Below, one piece after another: positions 11,319-24,531 of a stretch of DNA of 64,000 bases (within the stretch, counting starts at the first letter, position 1; the number at the start of each line of letters is the position of its first letter). The notes under the pieces are model-generated. The model was given only the letters and a program-made list of their open reading frames with translations. It did no database searches and was not told where the DNA came from. This DNA comes from Colletotrichum lupini (Eukaryota > Ascomycota > Sordariomycetes > Glomerellales > Glomerellaceae), in assembly GCF_023278565.1 (NCBI RefSeq), contig NC_064672.1, forward strand, positions 7,254,001 to 7,318,000. Direction: 5' to 3'. The position numbers and the translations under genes are program-made.

Positions 11319-14300
11319 GGCTGCGGGACTAAAATAGACTGGAGGAGGGAACTGGCAAGGATAAATTCCAAATGAGAGCCGAATAAAGACCAGACTATTC
11401 CAAATCCTAATAGATCTGAAGGAGTAAATGCTCCTGTTGCTTGTCGACTCGTCACCATGTTGGCGAGCGCTCGAGACTTTAAATATCTTCGCCAGCCTCC
11501 TTTGGAGCCCCTCGACAACCTCGACCCCCAATACCCTGACAACGCAAGTCCTCATCCTCCTTCCTGGACCGGACGCAAGAGGGAAAATCTCTCACCATCA
11601 CGTACATCCGTGTTGAGTTGCATCACACCCAAGGTCATCCACCGGGGTTGTTGCGTGAATCCTCCCACTGATGGCCAGCAGACATCTTCGAACTCCACCC
11701 GAGCTACATCGAGAGGTTCGGACTGACACATCAAAATTCTCCTTCCGCGTTGAGAAGACCTCGCAGCCATCTCAAGAAAGAAACCATGTCCTTGTCAGGA
11801 CTGCGGGTGAACTTGACCGCTGGCTCTCAAACAGGAAAGTTGTCGGGGCCGACGTGCGCGCATACATCCCTCCATCCATCCATCTATCTCATCACATCCA
11901 AACATCGATAACATCCTCTTCAAGGTGTATCAACCAAGGTGGCAGAGTCCTGCAACGTACTGCAAGGCCCCACCTCGCAACTCGTGGGACCTAGCTTCTA
12001 GGTGTGGTGCTTCATGCAAGCACTTTCAACCTAGTTGCAAGTTAACGCGTTAATCTTTACAAACAAGTCCAAGTCCACAAATGACATCGGTCTAACGCCC
12101 ACGGCCCGGCCTGGGGAGTGGGCCCTCGACTGCCGGTGGGCGGGGTGGAACTTGGTTGTCACGATTAACTAACTACCTTCTCGGCCGAGCTTAGGAACAT
12201 CTGGCCGCCGGAATACGAGACCGCAAACGAAAGCAACGCAGCGTTTCATCGCCTGCTAGCTACCGACATAAAGGCACTAATCACTGATCAATGATCACTG
12301 ATCGTCCACTCAGTCGCGAGCAACGAGTTTTGGGGCCTGATTGCCTTCTGCGGCGCAGCGGGGAGCTCGGGATCGACTCGGAGGATCGACGAGGCTTCAA
12401 GGATCATGTCCTTGGAAAACGAAACCACAAGAAACGGCTCCAGACTTTCTCCAGCTGAGGCCTTGTGACCGACGAAGCTGCTCTTGTCCCTTCTCCCAGG
12501 TCCAGTCTTTGCGCAAAAGGCTCTGGTGACGGGCTAGGCTTCATCGGTGAGTGGAGGGAGGATCCAGCCCCCAGAAAGTCCAGATCGAGATGGCTCCAGG
12601 ATGGCTACGACGCAATCTAATCAATCTCTACGAGTGGATTCAAGTGGTGTGATTTTCTGCCCCCGCGATCCGTGGGCAGCAACTGGGCCAAGCCATGAAA
12701 GTTGGTGTTGACGCTGGCTGGCCTCTCTCTTCGAGCCGGGCCCCGGTGCAACCTATGGGGCCGGGCAACCGTGGGGGACGATTTAGACGCGGACAGGGCG
12801 ATTCCGTTTACACTGCGACGTTCCGGAACTATACCTTGTTGAGAAGCTCTATGTGCCGATGCAACCTCATGTCACTCAACCGAACGCAACCAAACGACCT
12901 ATCGAGAGGGCCCAAGAGGTGGCCAAGACGCGGGAAGCACATCATACAACCACCTAAAGACGCGGTTCACTTCTTCGCGCCTAAATCATACAGGTCCATG
13001 TCACATGTGAGCGAGGCACAGTTGTTCAAAACCAGAACTTGGCAGCTTTTCGGGAAGCTGCTTGTGGATGACAGATGCTGATGTAAAACCGTACAGGTAT
13101 CGCTCCTAACCGGTTTCTGTCAACCTTTTTGGACGCTTTCTTCTTCCATATTGCGTGGAAAGAGGTAACATTGGACTAGGCGAAAACAGCGCAAGGCGGG
13201 TGATCACATTGCAGTTGCCGCAACGAGCCATCTCCTCCGAGCCGCTGCCGCCGTCTGCATCGGAAGCCCGACCGTAGTGGGGTCACGGAGCTGGGGGTGG
13301 GCCGGGGCGACCAGGACTGGATTCCTCAAGGTTGCTGGTGTTTTGAACTTTTGAAGAGCTTCACACGCGCGCGCGCAAGATCGGGAGACATCGCAGGGCT
13401 TCGGTTGTTGGCTCGTTGGCCTACGACATTGTCCCGCACTTTGTCAAGTTTTCGTCAGCATCTTCAAGGACCGTTTCCCGCGGAATTTCATTACGATCCT
13501 GGCCTTCGGAAGCCCTGTGACGTTTACTCCGAGTCATTTTCGAACGCGCGGGATTAGTTGTGACGTCGCTTCGTCAGCTCCCCCGGTCTCGACTATAACC
13601 GATGTCGGACATTTCCTCACCCAAGGTGGCTGGGATGTTTCTGTTGCTCCTCTATAACGCGTCAAAGGGTTGTATGGCCTGCAACTGTAGCAAAAGCCTC
13701 AATTCGCCAAGTCGGCGACATTATCCGAGTATCAGACGGAGCAGGACCGGTCAGCGTAGGGTTCCTTGGCATGCCAGAGGACGTGTCGGGCTTCGGAGCA
13801 GGATCCGCTCGAAGTTAATCGGTCGGCGATCAGATCTCAATCAGAATTGGCAACTCTAACCTGCCCATGCACACCTTGTTTGGACTTCCCATGATCTTCA
13901 CGTGCTGTATAAGATAGCATCAAGTTGGTGTTTTGCCCAGTGGTCGGGGAGACCATAATTTCGGCCCACTTGGCACGCAAAAGGACTTGAACATCGCGTA
14001 CTTGTCGGGTTCGCATCAATTAACGTCATTTGCGGCATGTTTGCAGTTTGAAGAACTGATCTTGTCTTACCCTCCTGCCGCATCTAGCAGCTGTTTGTCT
14101 GTGTCGTGCATAAGCCTCGGAGCTATCCGCAGTGCTACAGAACAAACTTGACAATGCTTGCATACGATGCGGAACATGTGGCAAATCATGTAGCACCCAT
14201 CTTTTCCTTCACGGTACTTGAACATGGAGAGCCTAGAGCTTGAAATAAAGTCCGAGGGCCTTTTGCAGATCTTCCAGAACAGGGTACGGTGCCTGACATA

Positions 14301-15159
14301 TGTATACACCTAACTAAAGGGGTGTAGTAGCAGATCGCTGACGACGCTTAGCGGGTTTCAATCATATATGCATAGCTTGAGGTTGTACGGAAGCCCATGC
14401 CTTATCAAGACTCAGAATTTGTGTCATATTCGACACCAAATACGCCTTCAGATGAACAGAGGCGATATCTGAAATGGGCTTTCTGCGGCATCACATGCTA
14501 CCAAAGTAGGCAGGAACTCCCACAAACTGTACGGTTGGCATGGCAAGGCAACAATCATTTGTCATGATGCCGCAAACTTCGAAGTCATCAATGCAGGTAA
14601 AGTAGGTTTCAAGGTAGTCAACATGCAATTTTCCAAGTCCAAAAGCTGCTACTGTGTCCGAGGAACTTTTGGTGAATCGATTTTTGGTTCAAAGGCTAAG
14701 CAGGGAGGGCTCAAACGAAGGGATTTCAAAGAATTTAGGCCCTTGTTCCCAGGCAGCAAACGAAGGAATAATTAACAAAAAAAAAACACAAGGCAGGTAG
14801 CACACTTCGGCTGAATTTGGGGCCGCCTACCTAGGCAGGAATCAGGCTTCCTGTCTACCTACACACTTCTTCTAGAACAAGTCAACGGTCTCCATCGTAT
14901 CCCACAATCAAACGCAAAAAGTGAGAATAGCTTCACCAAACCTACAAACAGATGCGATGGTATAAGCATGGAGGGTACAGTGCCCACAGCAACTCTCGCT
15001 CCTTCCGTTTTCCATCGCTACAGACAGCCCCATCTCATCAAACGCCGCATCCGAGTTCCGAAAAAGAAGCACCGCCGCTACACTCGATCCAGAATATTTC
15101 CAAAACAGGAAAGTCACATTCTCGCGATAGCATCTCGAGATAGCACGCCTAGCATCAAC
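11319..15159. other. Divergent intergenic region, no gene seen
   Basis: About 3.8 kb lie between the divergent TmpL-like and proline-rich genes. Frames such as 12695-13081 (128 codons) show no family features. The last 200 bases before 15160 continue the proline-rich gene's frame upstream (to an ATG at 14968) but look like a leader. Confidence 0.4.
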
Positions 15160-16026
15160 ATGTCTCGTTCCAGCTCTGGCAAGGTCAGCGCTTCCTCGGG
15201 TTCCACGGCCAACCTCAACCCGTCCGCTCAGCCCTTCACCCCCACGCGCGTCGATAGTTCTCCTAACAGTACTCCAGTTGACCACGGTATGTATATGCAT
15301 ATGCCAGCCAAATACGCACATCTCAATCCTCCTCCTCCTCACATGAGAGGCTTCATTCCCCCGCGATTTCACGTGCCAGCCCCACCCCCACCGTTTAGCC
15401 ACGTCGATCAGCAACCCGGATCTTCACATGGACATGGTGCCATCCCACCATCACCATCGCAACATAACGCTAACCCCCAAACCGCAGGCGATCTTGCCTA
15501 CCACCAGACCAAAGCCGTTGAGGCTGCAAACATGGCGGCAGCTCAAGGTATGCCTTATCCTGAGTACGATCCTACCCACCCTCTTCAGCCTCCATACCCG
15601 CCTCACCCATTCTACCGTCCTTCCCATTACGGCGCGCCTCATGCGGCTCATGCAGGCCCAATCCCTCCTTCTCATCCCGGTCTCAAATTCCGTCCTGACA
15701 GTAATCTAGGCTCTCGGCCTCCCGGCTACGGCCCTGACGATCATCGCTCTTCTCCAGTCGATCCAGCAGCAGCTGCTGCTGGCTATTCGACCTACAACCT
15801 GTACGCTCAATACTTTCAACACACTCCTCCCGGACGTTCTTCTACGCCTGGTTCGGCCGGTCTTTCGGCCGGTCCCTTCAATCCTACCACCCCGCCCAAC
15901 CGGCACAGCAGACCCGGCCAAGCTGACCCCACTCCGCCAGCGCATACATTCTCCGATGATGGCGAGTTTTACCCCGGCACTGACCCACGCCTGAAGAACC
16001 ATAACCGCGCGGCAAACTCTCAGTGA
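15160..16026 (+). CDS. Proline-rich low-complexity protein
   Basis: This single-exon gene encodes 288 residues rich in Pro, Ser, His, Gly and Tyr. Runs such as NPPPPHMRGF, PAPPPPFSHV and PPYPPHPFYRPSHYG dominate, and there is an AAAAA run near the middle. It ends DPRLKNHNRAANSQ. I see no signal peptide, membrane segment or folded domain, so it is probably disordered. I chose the ATG at 15160 (ATCAACATGTCT, a good fungal start context). The same frame is open back to another ATG at 14968, but that stretch is basic, unlike the rest, and probably 5' leader. I do not recognise the family. Confidence 0.65.
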   Translation: MSRSSSGKVSASSGSTANLNPSAQPFTPTRVDSSPNSTPVDHGMYMHMPAKYAHLNPPPPHMRGFIPPRFHVPAPPPPFSHVDQQPGSSHGHGAIPPSPSQHNANPQTAGDLAYHQTKAVEAANMAAAQGMPYPEYDPTHPLQPPYPPHPFYRPSHYGAPHAAHAGPIPPSHPGLKFRPDSNLGSRPPGYGPDDHRSSPVDPAAAAAGYSTYNLYAQYFQHTPPGRSSTPGSAGLSAGPFNPTTPPNRHSRPGQADPTPPAHTFSDDGEFYPGTDPRLKNHNRAANSQ

Positions 16027-16904
16027 GGAAGTTGGGAAATAAGAGGGAGATCGTCGAGCTGGAGGTCGTACCGTTACTACGTTATCAGGCTGAGGATAGT
16101 TCCTTTCGTTATCTCATGGATGTCGACAAGTGTTGCAGTGAAAAGGCGATGAAGTCACGTCATCGGATAGCAGAGATTCGCACTTGAGCTTCTTGTTTGT
16201 CAGGCGTCAACTATGATCAATGGTCAACTCTTGCTTTATGGCTTCTTCTCTTCTCACACGGTATGACAAAACACGGAAGGAACCTCATGGAAAATGTAGG
16301 GAGATGCTGCCAGCATTGGGAACGGATATTGAAACTGCTGCGCATATTTTCGAGGAATTTCCTCCATGCTGGGCAGCTTAGTGATCGCCCCAGCTCGTCA
16401 AAACTTCCGGAGCCATCCCAATAATGACCCTTCCACAAGGTAAAGTCAAACTTCAGTTCTTACAGTTTAGACACATGAGGTAATGAATAAACATCGAGCC
16501 TCATGCTAGTGCCATATAGACTAAGAGTAGGCCATCCTAGAACCCTACCATTAACTGATGTCATAATGACAATTCGGTTGAACTCAACTTCAATGACATC
16601 CAGCAGGCATCTAGTACACTTTTTTGATCCTTGGTACAAGAGCAATCTCTAATAACAGGAAATGGATGGACGAATTGGACTTTTTCTTCATTTGGGGACA
16701 AACCTGACACAAATTTTACACCTAAAGTAAACCAAATCCGCCAGTACTCAAATAGTGTGTCACCTGTCTTAGGCTTCAAGCTCCTCGCTTTCTGTAAGGA
16801 ATGTATGTAAACGACAGTATGGGAAAGAGCCACCACAGAGTAGAAGCTGGTGCATGCCATAGGGGTGGTGGCAGTAGCATCTGATGAATACATGTGATCA
16901 CGTG
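16027..16904. other. Intergenic region before retrotransposon
   Basis: This is the 3' flank of the proline-rich gene. Its base composition is ordinary, with CA and TG common, in sharp contrast to the RIP-altered DNA that starts inside the LTR. No gene is seen. Confidence 0.5.
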
Positions 16905-16909
16905 GTAGT
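16905..16909. repeat. Target site duplication (left), GTAGT
   Basis: GTAGT abuts the 5' LTR and is repeated exactly after the 3' LTR at 24527-24531. Five bases is the usual length for LTR retrotransposon integrases. Confidence 0.95.
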
Positions 16910-17086
16910 TGTCACGTAACAGGGATAGTAATCGCACCTCACAAAGTGCCCGTCACGTGCTAAATCACGTGTCTATCTTAGATATCGTATATATAGACCT
17001 TTTCCTTTTATCTATTTCTACTTTAATAATTAAGCTACTTTTATTATACTCCGTATACTTATTATTACGTACTATAACTTATAATA
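16910..17086 (+). repeat. 5' LTR (177 bp)
   Basis: It begins TGTCACGTAAC. The outer part (to about 16980) keeps CA and TG and looks unmutated. The inner part, from about 17005, is RIP-altered and ends in TATAATA, the mutated form of the terminal CGTGACA of the other copy. Confidence 0.93.
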
Positions 17087-20000
17087 ATTATAAGCCTAGC
17101 TCTTAGTTAAGACCCTATACTATAATAACGTACTTATTAACACAATTCTTACGATCTTTTTAAAATAACTAACTTACTTATACTTACTTTAGCCTAAGCT
17201 AAATTAATTAACTACGATAGTTAAGTTAAATAGTTTAATATATTTTATACTATAAATAAGGGCGTCGGGGTTTAGAAATATATTAACTTAAATACTTTAA
17301 ATTTTAATATATTCCTCGACCCCTCTATAATACTTACTTCGCCCTTAGAATTTAGACAATTAGTTACGACCTATAATAAAAAAGAATTACGAGCTTACTA
17401 AGCCCGTTATAAGGCGTTTAAAAATAACTAAAGAAACTAAGAAATCCTTTATTAATAGCTTCTAAATATAACTCCTAATACGAACCTTTTAACTTTTTTA
17501 AGTATAAGTAATTTATAGAACTAAGCCGGGGTTTTTTTTATAAAACTAGTTATATTACTTATTTTATATAAATAAATCTATCCTTATATTATACTTATAA
17601 AAAGGATCTATATACTCGAGAGTATTTAAGAGTAATAAGAGCTCGACGCTAAATATAAATAACTTATAGTTTATAAACGTAATATTATTAATACGTATAT
17701 TAAAGTCCTTACTTAGTAATTAATAAAATTAGTTAACGCTATATTATATAAATACGTATTTTAAAAAGCTACTAAGAACGGCGCTAAGTTTAGTATATAA
17801 TAAATCGTTAAATATTTAAAATAGGAATTTATGCCCCCCGAACTAATAATAAAGAATATAGTTCGAGAGGAATATTAATAAGCCCTTAATAAAGCGAGGA
17901 TTAGAATTAACCTCTAACGCTAATATAAAGAGTAATAGTTTACTTACTTCTGAGCTAAAACGTATAATATTCCGGAAATTAATAAAGAAATCGCTATACT
18001 CGACTTTTTAATTATAGTTAAGTCTAGACTTAACCCTATATAGGGCTAATATATATATAAGACCTTTAATAAATTAATAACTTTTAGAACGTATATAAAG
18101 ACCCTCGAGGAGATTATATATATATTTAGCTTAGTAACTTAAGACGTATATACTAAACGATTTTTAAATTAAAGAGGGGCTTATTTTACTTTTATTAGAC
18201 GCTCTAACTTAGTTAACGACGTAAATAATAAGGGTAACGTTATATACCCTTATAATTACGTATACTCGTAGCGCCCTATAGCGTATTAAAAATTAAAATA
18301 AGTATTTATAGGCCGAAACGCTAGTAAGTTATTAATATAAATACTAAGGAGCTATATAAAAAAAGTCCTTATTATTATTAAATTAAGTAAGTAGAAATTA
18401 CTTTACGGTAAGTTTAAAAAAGCTAGTTAGCTAAGGAATAATAAAACCCCTAAGAAACTTAGGTTTCTAAAAGGATCTTTTAATTAACTTATAGCGAGCT
18501 TATTAATAAACTAGGACGAGGGCTACGTAGTTATTATATTTATAAAGAGTTATGACTTAGAAATAAACGTAATTTTTAGTACCCCTATAAGTAGCGCTTA
18601 CCCCCTTTTTTAAAATACGGTAATAAATAACTATAAAGTAATATATTTAGTTAATAATAAGAGCCTACTTAAACCTAAGAGTTACGTATTATTAAGTAAT
18701 AAAGATTATATTAAATTAGGAATTACTATATTACTTATTATTATACGTAGTACTCGTATTATAAAGGGCGTCCTAAACGGACTTAAAAAAAAGGGAACTT
18801 ATAATTTAAAGTTTTAGAACGTTACTTATATTAAGGGATTTTATATTAATATAGTTTTAAAAACTTTACTAAATAGAAGCGCACTTTAGTACTACGGTCT
18901 AAATTATACTTTATAATAAGGAACGCTTTATAAGAGTATTATTAAAAAATAGCTTATTTAAAAAATAATCTAGTCTTTTTCGAATATAAGCTCCTCTAAT
19001 CCTATCCTTTTTCTATAAACCTTAAGTATATCTTATAAAGCCTAGTTAGTATTATATTACTAATTAGCTATAGAAAATTCTATTATTTATATTAACGTAC
19101 CTATAAGAGGTCTAATAACGCGCTCTTTTAGTACTTTAAAATAGGTTATTTCGGACTTAATACTCTTCGTTAATTACTATATAAAACTCGAGGTATGCGT
19201 ATTAAATTTTTATTATAAATTAAGTATAAAGTATATATATTATTTAAAGCTAAAATAGTAATCTTAAGAGGACTATCCTTAAGAAAAGCCTTATAGCTAT
19301 AGTACTATATATACTAGGATCTTTTCTATTTCGAACTATTTTTTAATAAATAATAATATATACTTATAGTTTCTAACGAATATAATAAGTAGCTTAGGGG
19401 GTTCCTTTTGAAAATAAAAATAGAGGAGGAAGTACTTTTCGTACTATAGAGCCTCGAAGGAGCGATTTGTTATTAAAAAGGGACTCTAATTTACTTTTTT
19501 AAAAGTAATAATAAAACCGCTTTTCTAATTATAAACGTTAAACGTATATATAAAACGTAGTATAATAAGCTAGGAATTAGAATAGAACTTCTACTTCTAT
19601 ATATAAAAGAACCCGTAAGTAATGCTAAAAAAGTAAGTTAACTCGTAATTACTAAAGCTCGTAAGATATGCCTTTTTATAAACCTCCTTACGAATTTATA
19701 AAACGAAATAGTACTAGTGGTAATTTTTATTTATAATATTACCCTACGGGAGGCTAATAAAGGAAATTTACTTATTATAATAAAAATTAATTAATAAAAG
19801 CGGTATTAACGCTAATAATAAATAGTTTACTAAATACGGGATTCTAAACCGGTTACTTTATATCTCGGTAGCTTTTATATATATAGTTACTAAGTATACC
19901 CTCTTTATAAGGATTATAAAAGGGGTATATATTAAAAGGAGTTTAAAGTACTTCCCCGCAGGTATATAGGATACTTAGTTAAATATATATTAAAAATGTA

Positions 20001-20999
20001 TAACTTATATAAGGTCTAGGTACCCGCGCTTAAGTAAGTATTTATTATAAAGAATATTAAGTTTAATAAAAAAGTTTTTTATAATCCCGTATACGAGGAA
20101 TAAGCTATTATAAGCGAATAAGCAAATTTAGTAATCTAAGAGATATAAGAACTCTTTAATACTAATAATAAGTTAGTTCGAGTACTTAGGGAAAAGGATC
20201 TAGACTTCGGAAATACTAGTACTTAAAATAACTCTATAATTAAGGATAGTATTATTATTAAATTTTTAATTATTTAGGACGCTAAGTAACTAATAAATAT
20301 ACTTTAAGGTATAGTAAATAAAGCTAAAGAGGCTAATATAGTCTTATTATTATTACTAACCTTTAAAATAACCCCCTTATATAAGCTCGGGGGTAGGGGT
20401 AAAGAAGGGGATATAATAACCGGGTTATAAACGGCTTTACGTAGTCTATAGTCCTCCCTACGAGTACTTATATATATTATAAAAGTTCTCGAGCTTTTAA
20501 TTCTTAATAGCTCTTAGTAAAACGCTAGAGTACGTAGTAAATAAAGTACTAATTATAAAGAAATAATTCCTAATATTAAAGTTAACGTTAATAGGGAACC
20601 TTTATAATAAACCTCTATTATTATATAAGAATAGAGCTTATAAGAACTATTTTATTAAGTACTAAGTAAAGCTCTATTAGGTCCTAAATATTTAAACCGG
20701 GCCTATAAACTTTTATAATACTTTAATAATAATATTTTTACGACGCTCTCATATTTAAATATAAGAGACAGTAATTACTATAACTATCTCTAGGATTACT
20801 TTTTTTTTTTTTTTATACTTAATTAATAAAAAGCTATAGAGGAAAGTAATATAAGATATATAATATTTTATTAAGTAATAGAAAGAGTAGTTTATAAAAC
20901 CTATTTAGAGCGCTCTAAAGGAGTTTAAAACTACGACTTACTAAAGTTAACTTTTAGAGCTTACTAAAGAAGTTTAGTAATATTAAATATCTCTTACTA

Positions 21000-22500
21000 T
21001 AACTATAGAAGTTACTTAGGGATATTATAAATATAAAAATAAAAAAGCTAAGGGATATTAATATATAAGAAGAGGTTAACCGTAATCCTAAATAAGGGAT
21101 CCTACTTCTATTAAAGTAAGTATATATTTATAAATACGACGTTAATAACGAGGTTAGCGAGGTAAAAGTATATATATATATATAAGGGGGGATATATAAC
21201 TACTTAACTTTTTATAAAATATATACGCTTTAACGCTCGCTATAAAGGCCTTTAGGCTTATAATAATAATAGCTACTTAATTTAACCTTAAAATAAACTA
21301 ATATAATATTATTAACGTATTCCTTAACGCGCCTCTTAAGAGCGAGAAACTAATAATTATTAAACTCTTAAAGGAATATAAGGTTATTAATAAAATAAAT
21401 AAACTCTAACGTACTCTATATAGCTTCTAAGACTTATTAATTCTCTAGTTCTAAACTTTTACTTCTATATTCCGTAGTATAAATATAATATATAGTTATA
21501 AAGAGATTTATACTTATTAAACTATAAATAAGAAGGTAATATTAGTATTCTACGTCGATAACTTTATTATTTTATACTATTAAAACGACTAAAAAGTAAC
21601 TTAAGGGATCGTTAATAGTATAAAAAAATATATTAATTTTAAAAAGAATAGACTAATTAATTATTTCTTTAGAGTACGGATTTTATAAAACCGTACTACT
21701 CGTAAGGTTTACTTTATTTATAATATATATATTAAGCGAGTTATTAAGCACTTTAACTTTATAAATTTACTATATCTAGCTACCCCTCTTTTTTAAAAAG
21801 AGTTTAAACTAAACGAGGAATAAGTAATAAAAAAGGAAATAAAGAGCTATTAAGAGAAGGTTAGGAATATACTTTATATAACTATTATAATTAGACTAAA
21901 CGTCGCCTTTATTTACTTATAATTATTATAATTCTTAACTAACTTAAGCATAACTTATATTAAAGTAATTAATTATTATTTTTAATATTTTTATATAACG
22001 AAATATCTTACGCTCTATTATAATAGTATACTAAGTACGTAATTATTATTTTTAGCTAGAGATATTAGTTTCGTAAATAACGAGGTAATACGACGATTAT
22101 CTTAGGGATATATAATATTCCTTTTTAGTAGCCTAATTTAATAGAAATTAGTACGCTAAGTAATAGTTACGACGTTAACTACCGAAGCTAAGTTTTTTTA
22201 TTTTAAAAAAACTATAAAAGAGACTATAGCTCTAAAGCGCCTTTTGAAAAATATTACCCTTAACTTAAGAAAAGTATATTAATTAACTACGATAATTAGT
22301 AAACAATTCGACTCGTTATAAAAGAAAGAAAAAGAATAGCTACTTAACTTCGCTATATTAATATATAAAATATATAACTAAAATAAGAGTATACTAAAAG
22401 TAGCTTCGAGATTACTTATATATTAATAAAAAATATACTAATAAATAAACTTATTAAAAACCTTTTACGAGCTAAGTTCGACTATTTTTATATACTTCTT
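21000..22500 (+). pseudogene. Copia pol remnant: reverse transcriptase and RNase H
   Basis: Translated past its stops, this stretch shows the copia order. A KWV-like segment lies near 21110-21130, the NVFLNAPL block (from NAFLNAPL) near 21310-21340, and the active-site box FYVDNFIILY near 21548-21575. In that box GAC has become AAC, so YVDD reads YVDN. RNase H follows near 22050-22200 as SFVNNEVIRRLS...GYI...TLTTEAKF, matching the DASFADD...TRRSSQGY...TTSTTEAE pattern of copia RNase H. The C-terminal pol tail continues to about 22500. Integrase should lie upstream but was too damaged to place. The assignment to Ty1/copia rests on the YVDD-type box and the RNase H pattern; the gene is dead. 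Confidence 0.85.
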
Positions 22501-24349
22501 AACCTCTATAATATATAAAAAGCTATTATAAATAGCTAAAATAATTAAAAATAATTAATTTAAGCCACGCTTAGAAAAACTTAATACCTAAAAGTAAATA
22601 ATAAATAGAACCTAGAGTACGGCCCGGAGGCTTAAAATAAATAAAATAAAAACCTCTTATAACCCGAAGGCCTAAACTCTTAAAATAACCTTACTTCGTA
22701 AAGTATATATATATAAAAATAAGACCTAGGCTTATACTTATTATTTAAATTCTTAGTTTATAAAGTACGTAATTATTAGGAGTATAGCGTTATTAAAGAG
22801 GAGGGTTAGTATACGTACTAAGAAATGCGTTTTATATACTTCGAAGTTTATAAAGCTAAGAGTAATAGGGGTAGCGAGGGGCGTAAAAGCTAAAATAACT
22901 ATTAAATTAATAACTTAAGGTATAAAAGCGGGCGGCGTAATAAAAAGTTAGTTATAAATAACTATAATAAATATAAAAGAGGACCGGGGGCGCGCGTTAA
23001 GGAAGTCCTCTATATAAAAGCCGATATAGTTCTTATATATCCTCTAGTTATTATATATTTAGTAAATAATATTACGGAGCTTAATAATATCTTACTAAAA
23101 CTATAGTTAGAAGTACGCTTTTTAATAATAAAAAAGAATAATATATTTATAAAAAAGAGAGCGCTATTTATAATAGCCTCGGTAAGGGCCTAGGTTATTA
23201 ACTATAAAATAACCGGTATATTAATATACCCTTTAACTAAATAGTTATTAAAATAGCATATATATTAATTATTATTTTTTATAAAATAACGACTACTATC
23301 CTTAGTATTAATATATTAAAAAGCTATTTTAAAATAGGGTAAGTACTAGATTTCTTATTCCTTAAGAGCCTCTTTCTTAAGCTTTTTAAGGACTAAGTAT
23401 ATATTAAATAGGCCTAAAATAATAAAAAGAACTATACTTACTACGGGGGGTACTTTAGCCTCTCGGCGTTCTTTTTTACTTCTTATTACTTTTTTAAAAA
23501 GAGCTAGCCTTATGTTTTTTAAACTTTAAAATAATATTAAATATAAACTTTTAAAATAATGAGTATATAATATACTTTTTTTAAAGGGCTTATTATTTAA
23601 ATTAGTTTTATTTTTATTTTTAAATTCTAAAAGGGGGATAAGTAAAAGCTTATTAAAGCTCTTATAATTATTATTTATTTTATTATTACTTTTATTATAG
23701 CTATTAAAAAGAGCCTCGAACTTAATAAAGTCCTTAGCGTCTCGATTAATAACTTTAATATTTTTTTAATTAAAAAGGGAGAGTTTAGTAGCCGGGCCTT
23801 AGTAAGTAAGTAAGAGGTTACGGGAGGGAATAACGACTTAAAAAGGCTCGTTAGTATTATTACTTATCTAAACTCTTAATAAACTATATAATACGTATAT
23901 AAAAAGTATTATAAAAATTATATAAAACTTATTATTATTTTTAAATATATTAAATATTTATATTTAAAATAAAATTAGTAAATAATTTAATAGCGTAAGT
24001 ATATATATATAATAAATAGAGGTATTTATAATAATTATAAGAGGTTAAAAAAAGGAAGAAAAATAATAACTAAGTAACGCCGCGAGAATTTAAATATATA
24101 TAAAGTAACTAAGTAGCCTCGCCCTTAGTAATTTATATATTAAAAATAGTAAAATACGTACTATTCCGGGTTAGGATTTTATTTATTTTAAACGAAGGGA
24201 TATATTTATAATAAACGTAGTTTAAAAAACGCGTATCCCTTGCGCTTATTTTTCTTTTATTTATATTTAACTAAATTAGGCCTTTATAAGGGTATTTAGA
24301 GACTCTATTTTGAGTATAATAGCTCCCTAGTAGTAGTAATTATGGGGTA

Positions 24350-24526
24350 TATTACGTAATAGGGATAGTAATCGCACCTTATAAAGTACTCGTTACGTAT
24401 TAAATTACGTATTTATCTTAGATATCGTATATATAGACCTTTTCCTTTTGTCTATTTCCACTTTGATAGTTAAGCCACTTTTACTACACTCCGTATGCCC
24501 ATTGCTGCGTGCCATAACTCGTGACA
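24350..24526 (+). repeat. 3' LTR (177 bp)
   Basis: It begins TATTACGTAAT, the RIP-mutated form of TGTCACGTAAC, and ends CGTGACA. Here the inner (left) half is mutated and the outer (right) half, from about 24450, is intact: the mirror image of the 5' LTR. Confidence 0.93.
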
Positions 24527-24531
24527 GTAGT
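24527..24531. repeat. Target site duplication (right), GTAGT
   Basis: Exact copy of 16905-16909. Confidence 0.95.

Larger units (their letters stand above)
16910..24526 (+). mobile_element. Full-length Ty1/copia LTR retrotransposon, RIP-degraded
   Basis: The element is 7617 bp long with 177-bp direct LTRs and a perfect 5-bp target duplication (GTAGT). The outer LTR ends, TGTCACG and CGTGACA, are perfect inverted repeats with the canonical TG...CA ends. The interior is very AT-rich and almost lacks the dinucleotides CA and TG, the signature of RIP; TAA and TAG stops fill all frames, so no open frame over about 60 codons survives. Reverse transcriptase and RNase H remnants read in plus orientation, with the YVDD-type box of copia elements. 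Orientation follows from pol. About 1.8 kb between the end of pol (near 22500) and the 3' LTR is unexplained. Confidence 0.95.

Noticed and set aside
12281..12310. Clustered TGATCA / ACTGATC words
   Set aside because: A short imperfect palindrome with no other structure around it; chance is adequate.
14968..15159. N-terminal extension of the proline-rich protein
   Set aside because: In frame but compositionally different (basic) and leader-like; the ATG at 15160 has the better context.
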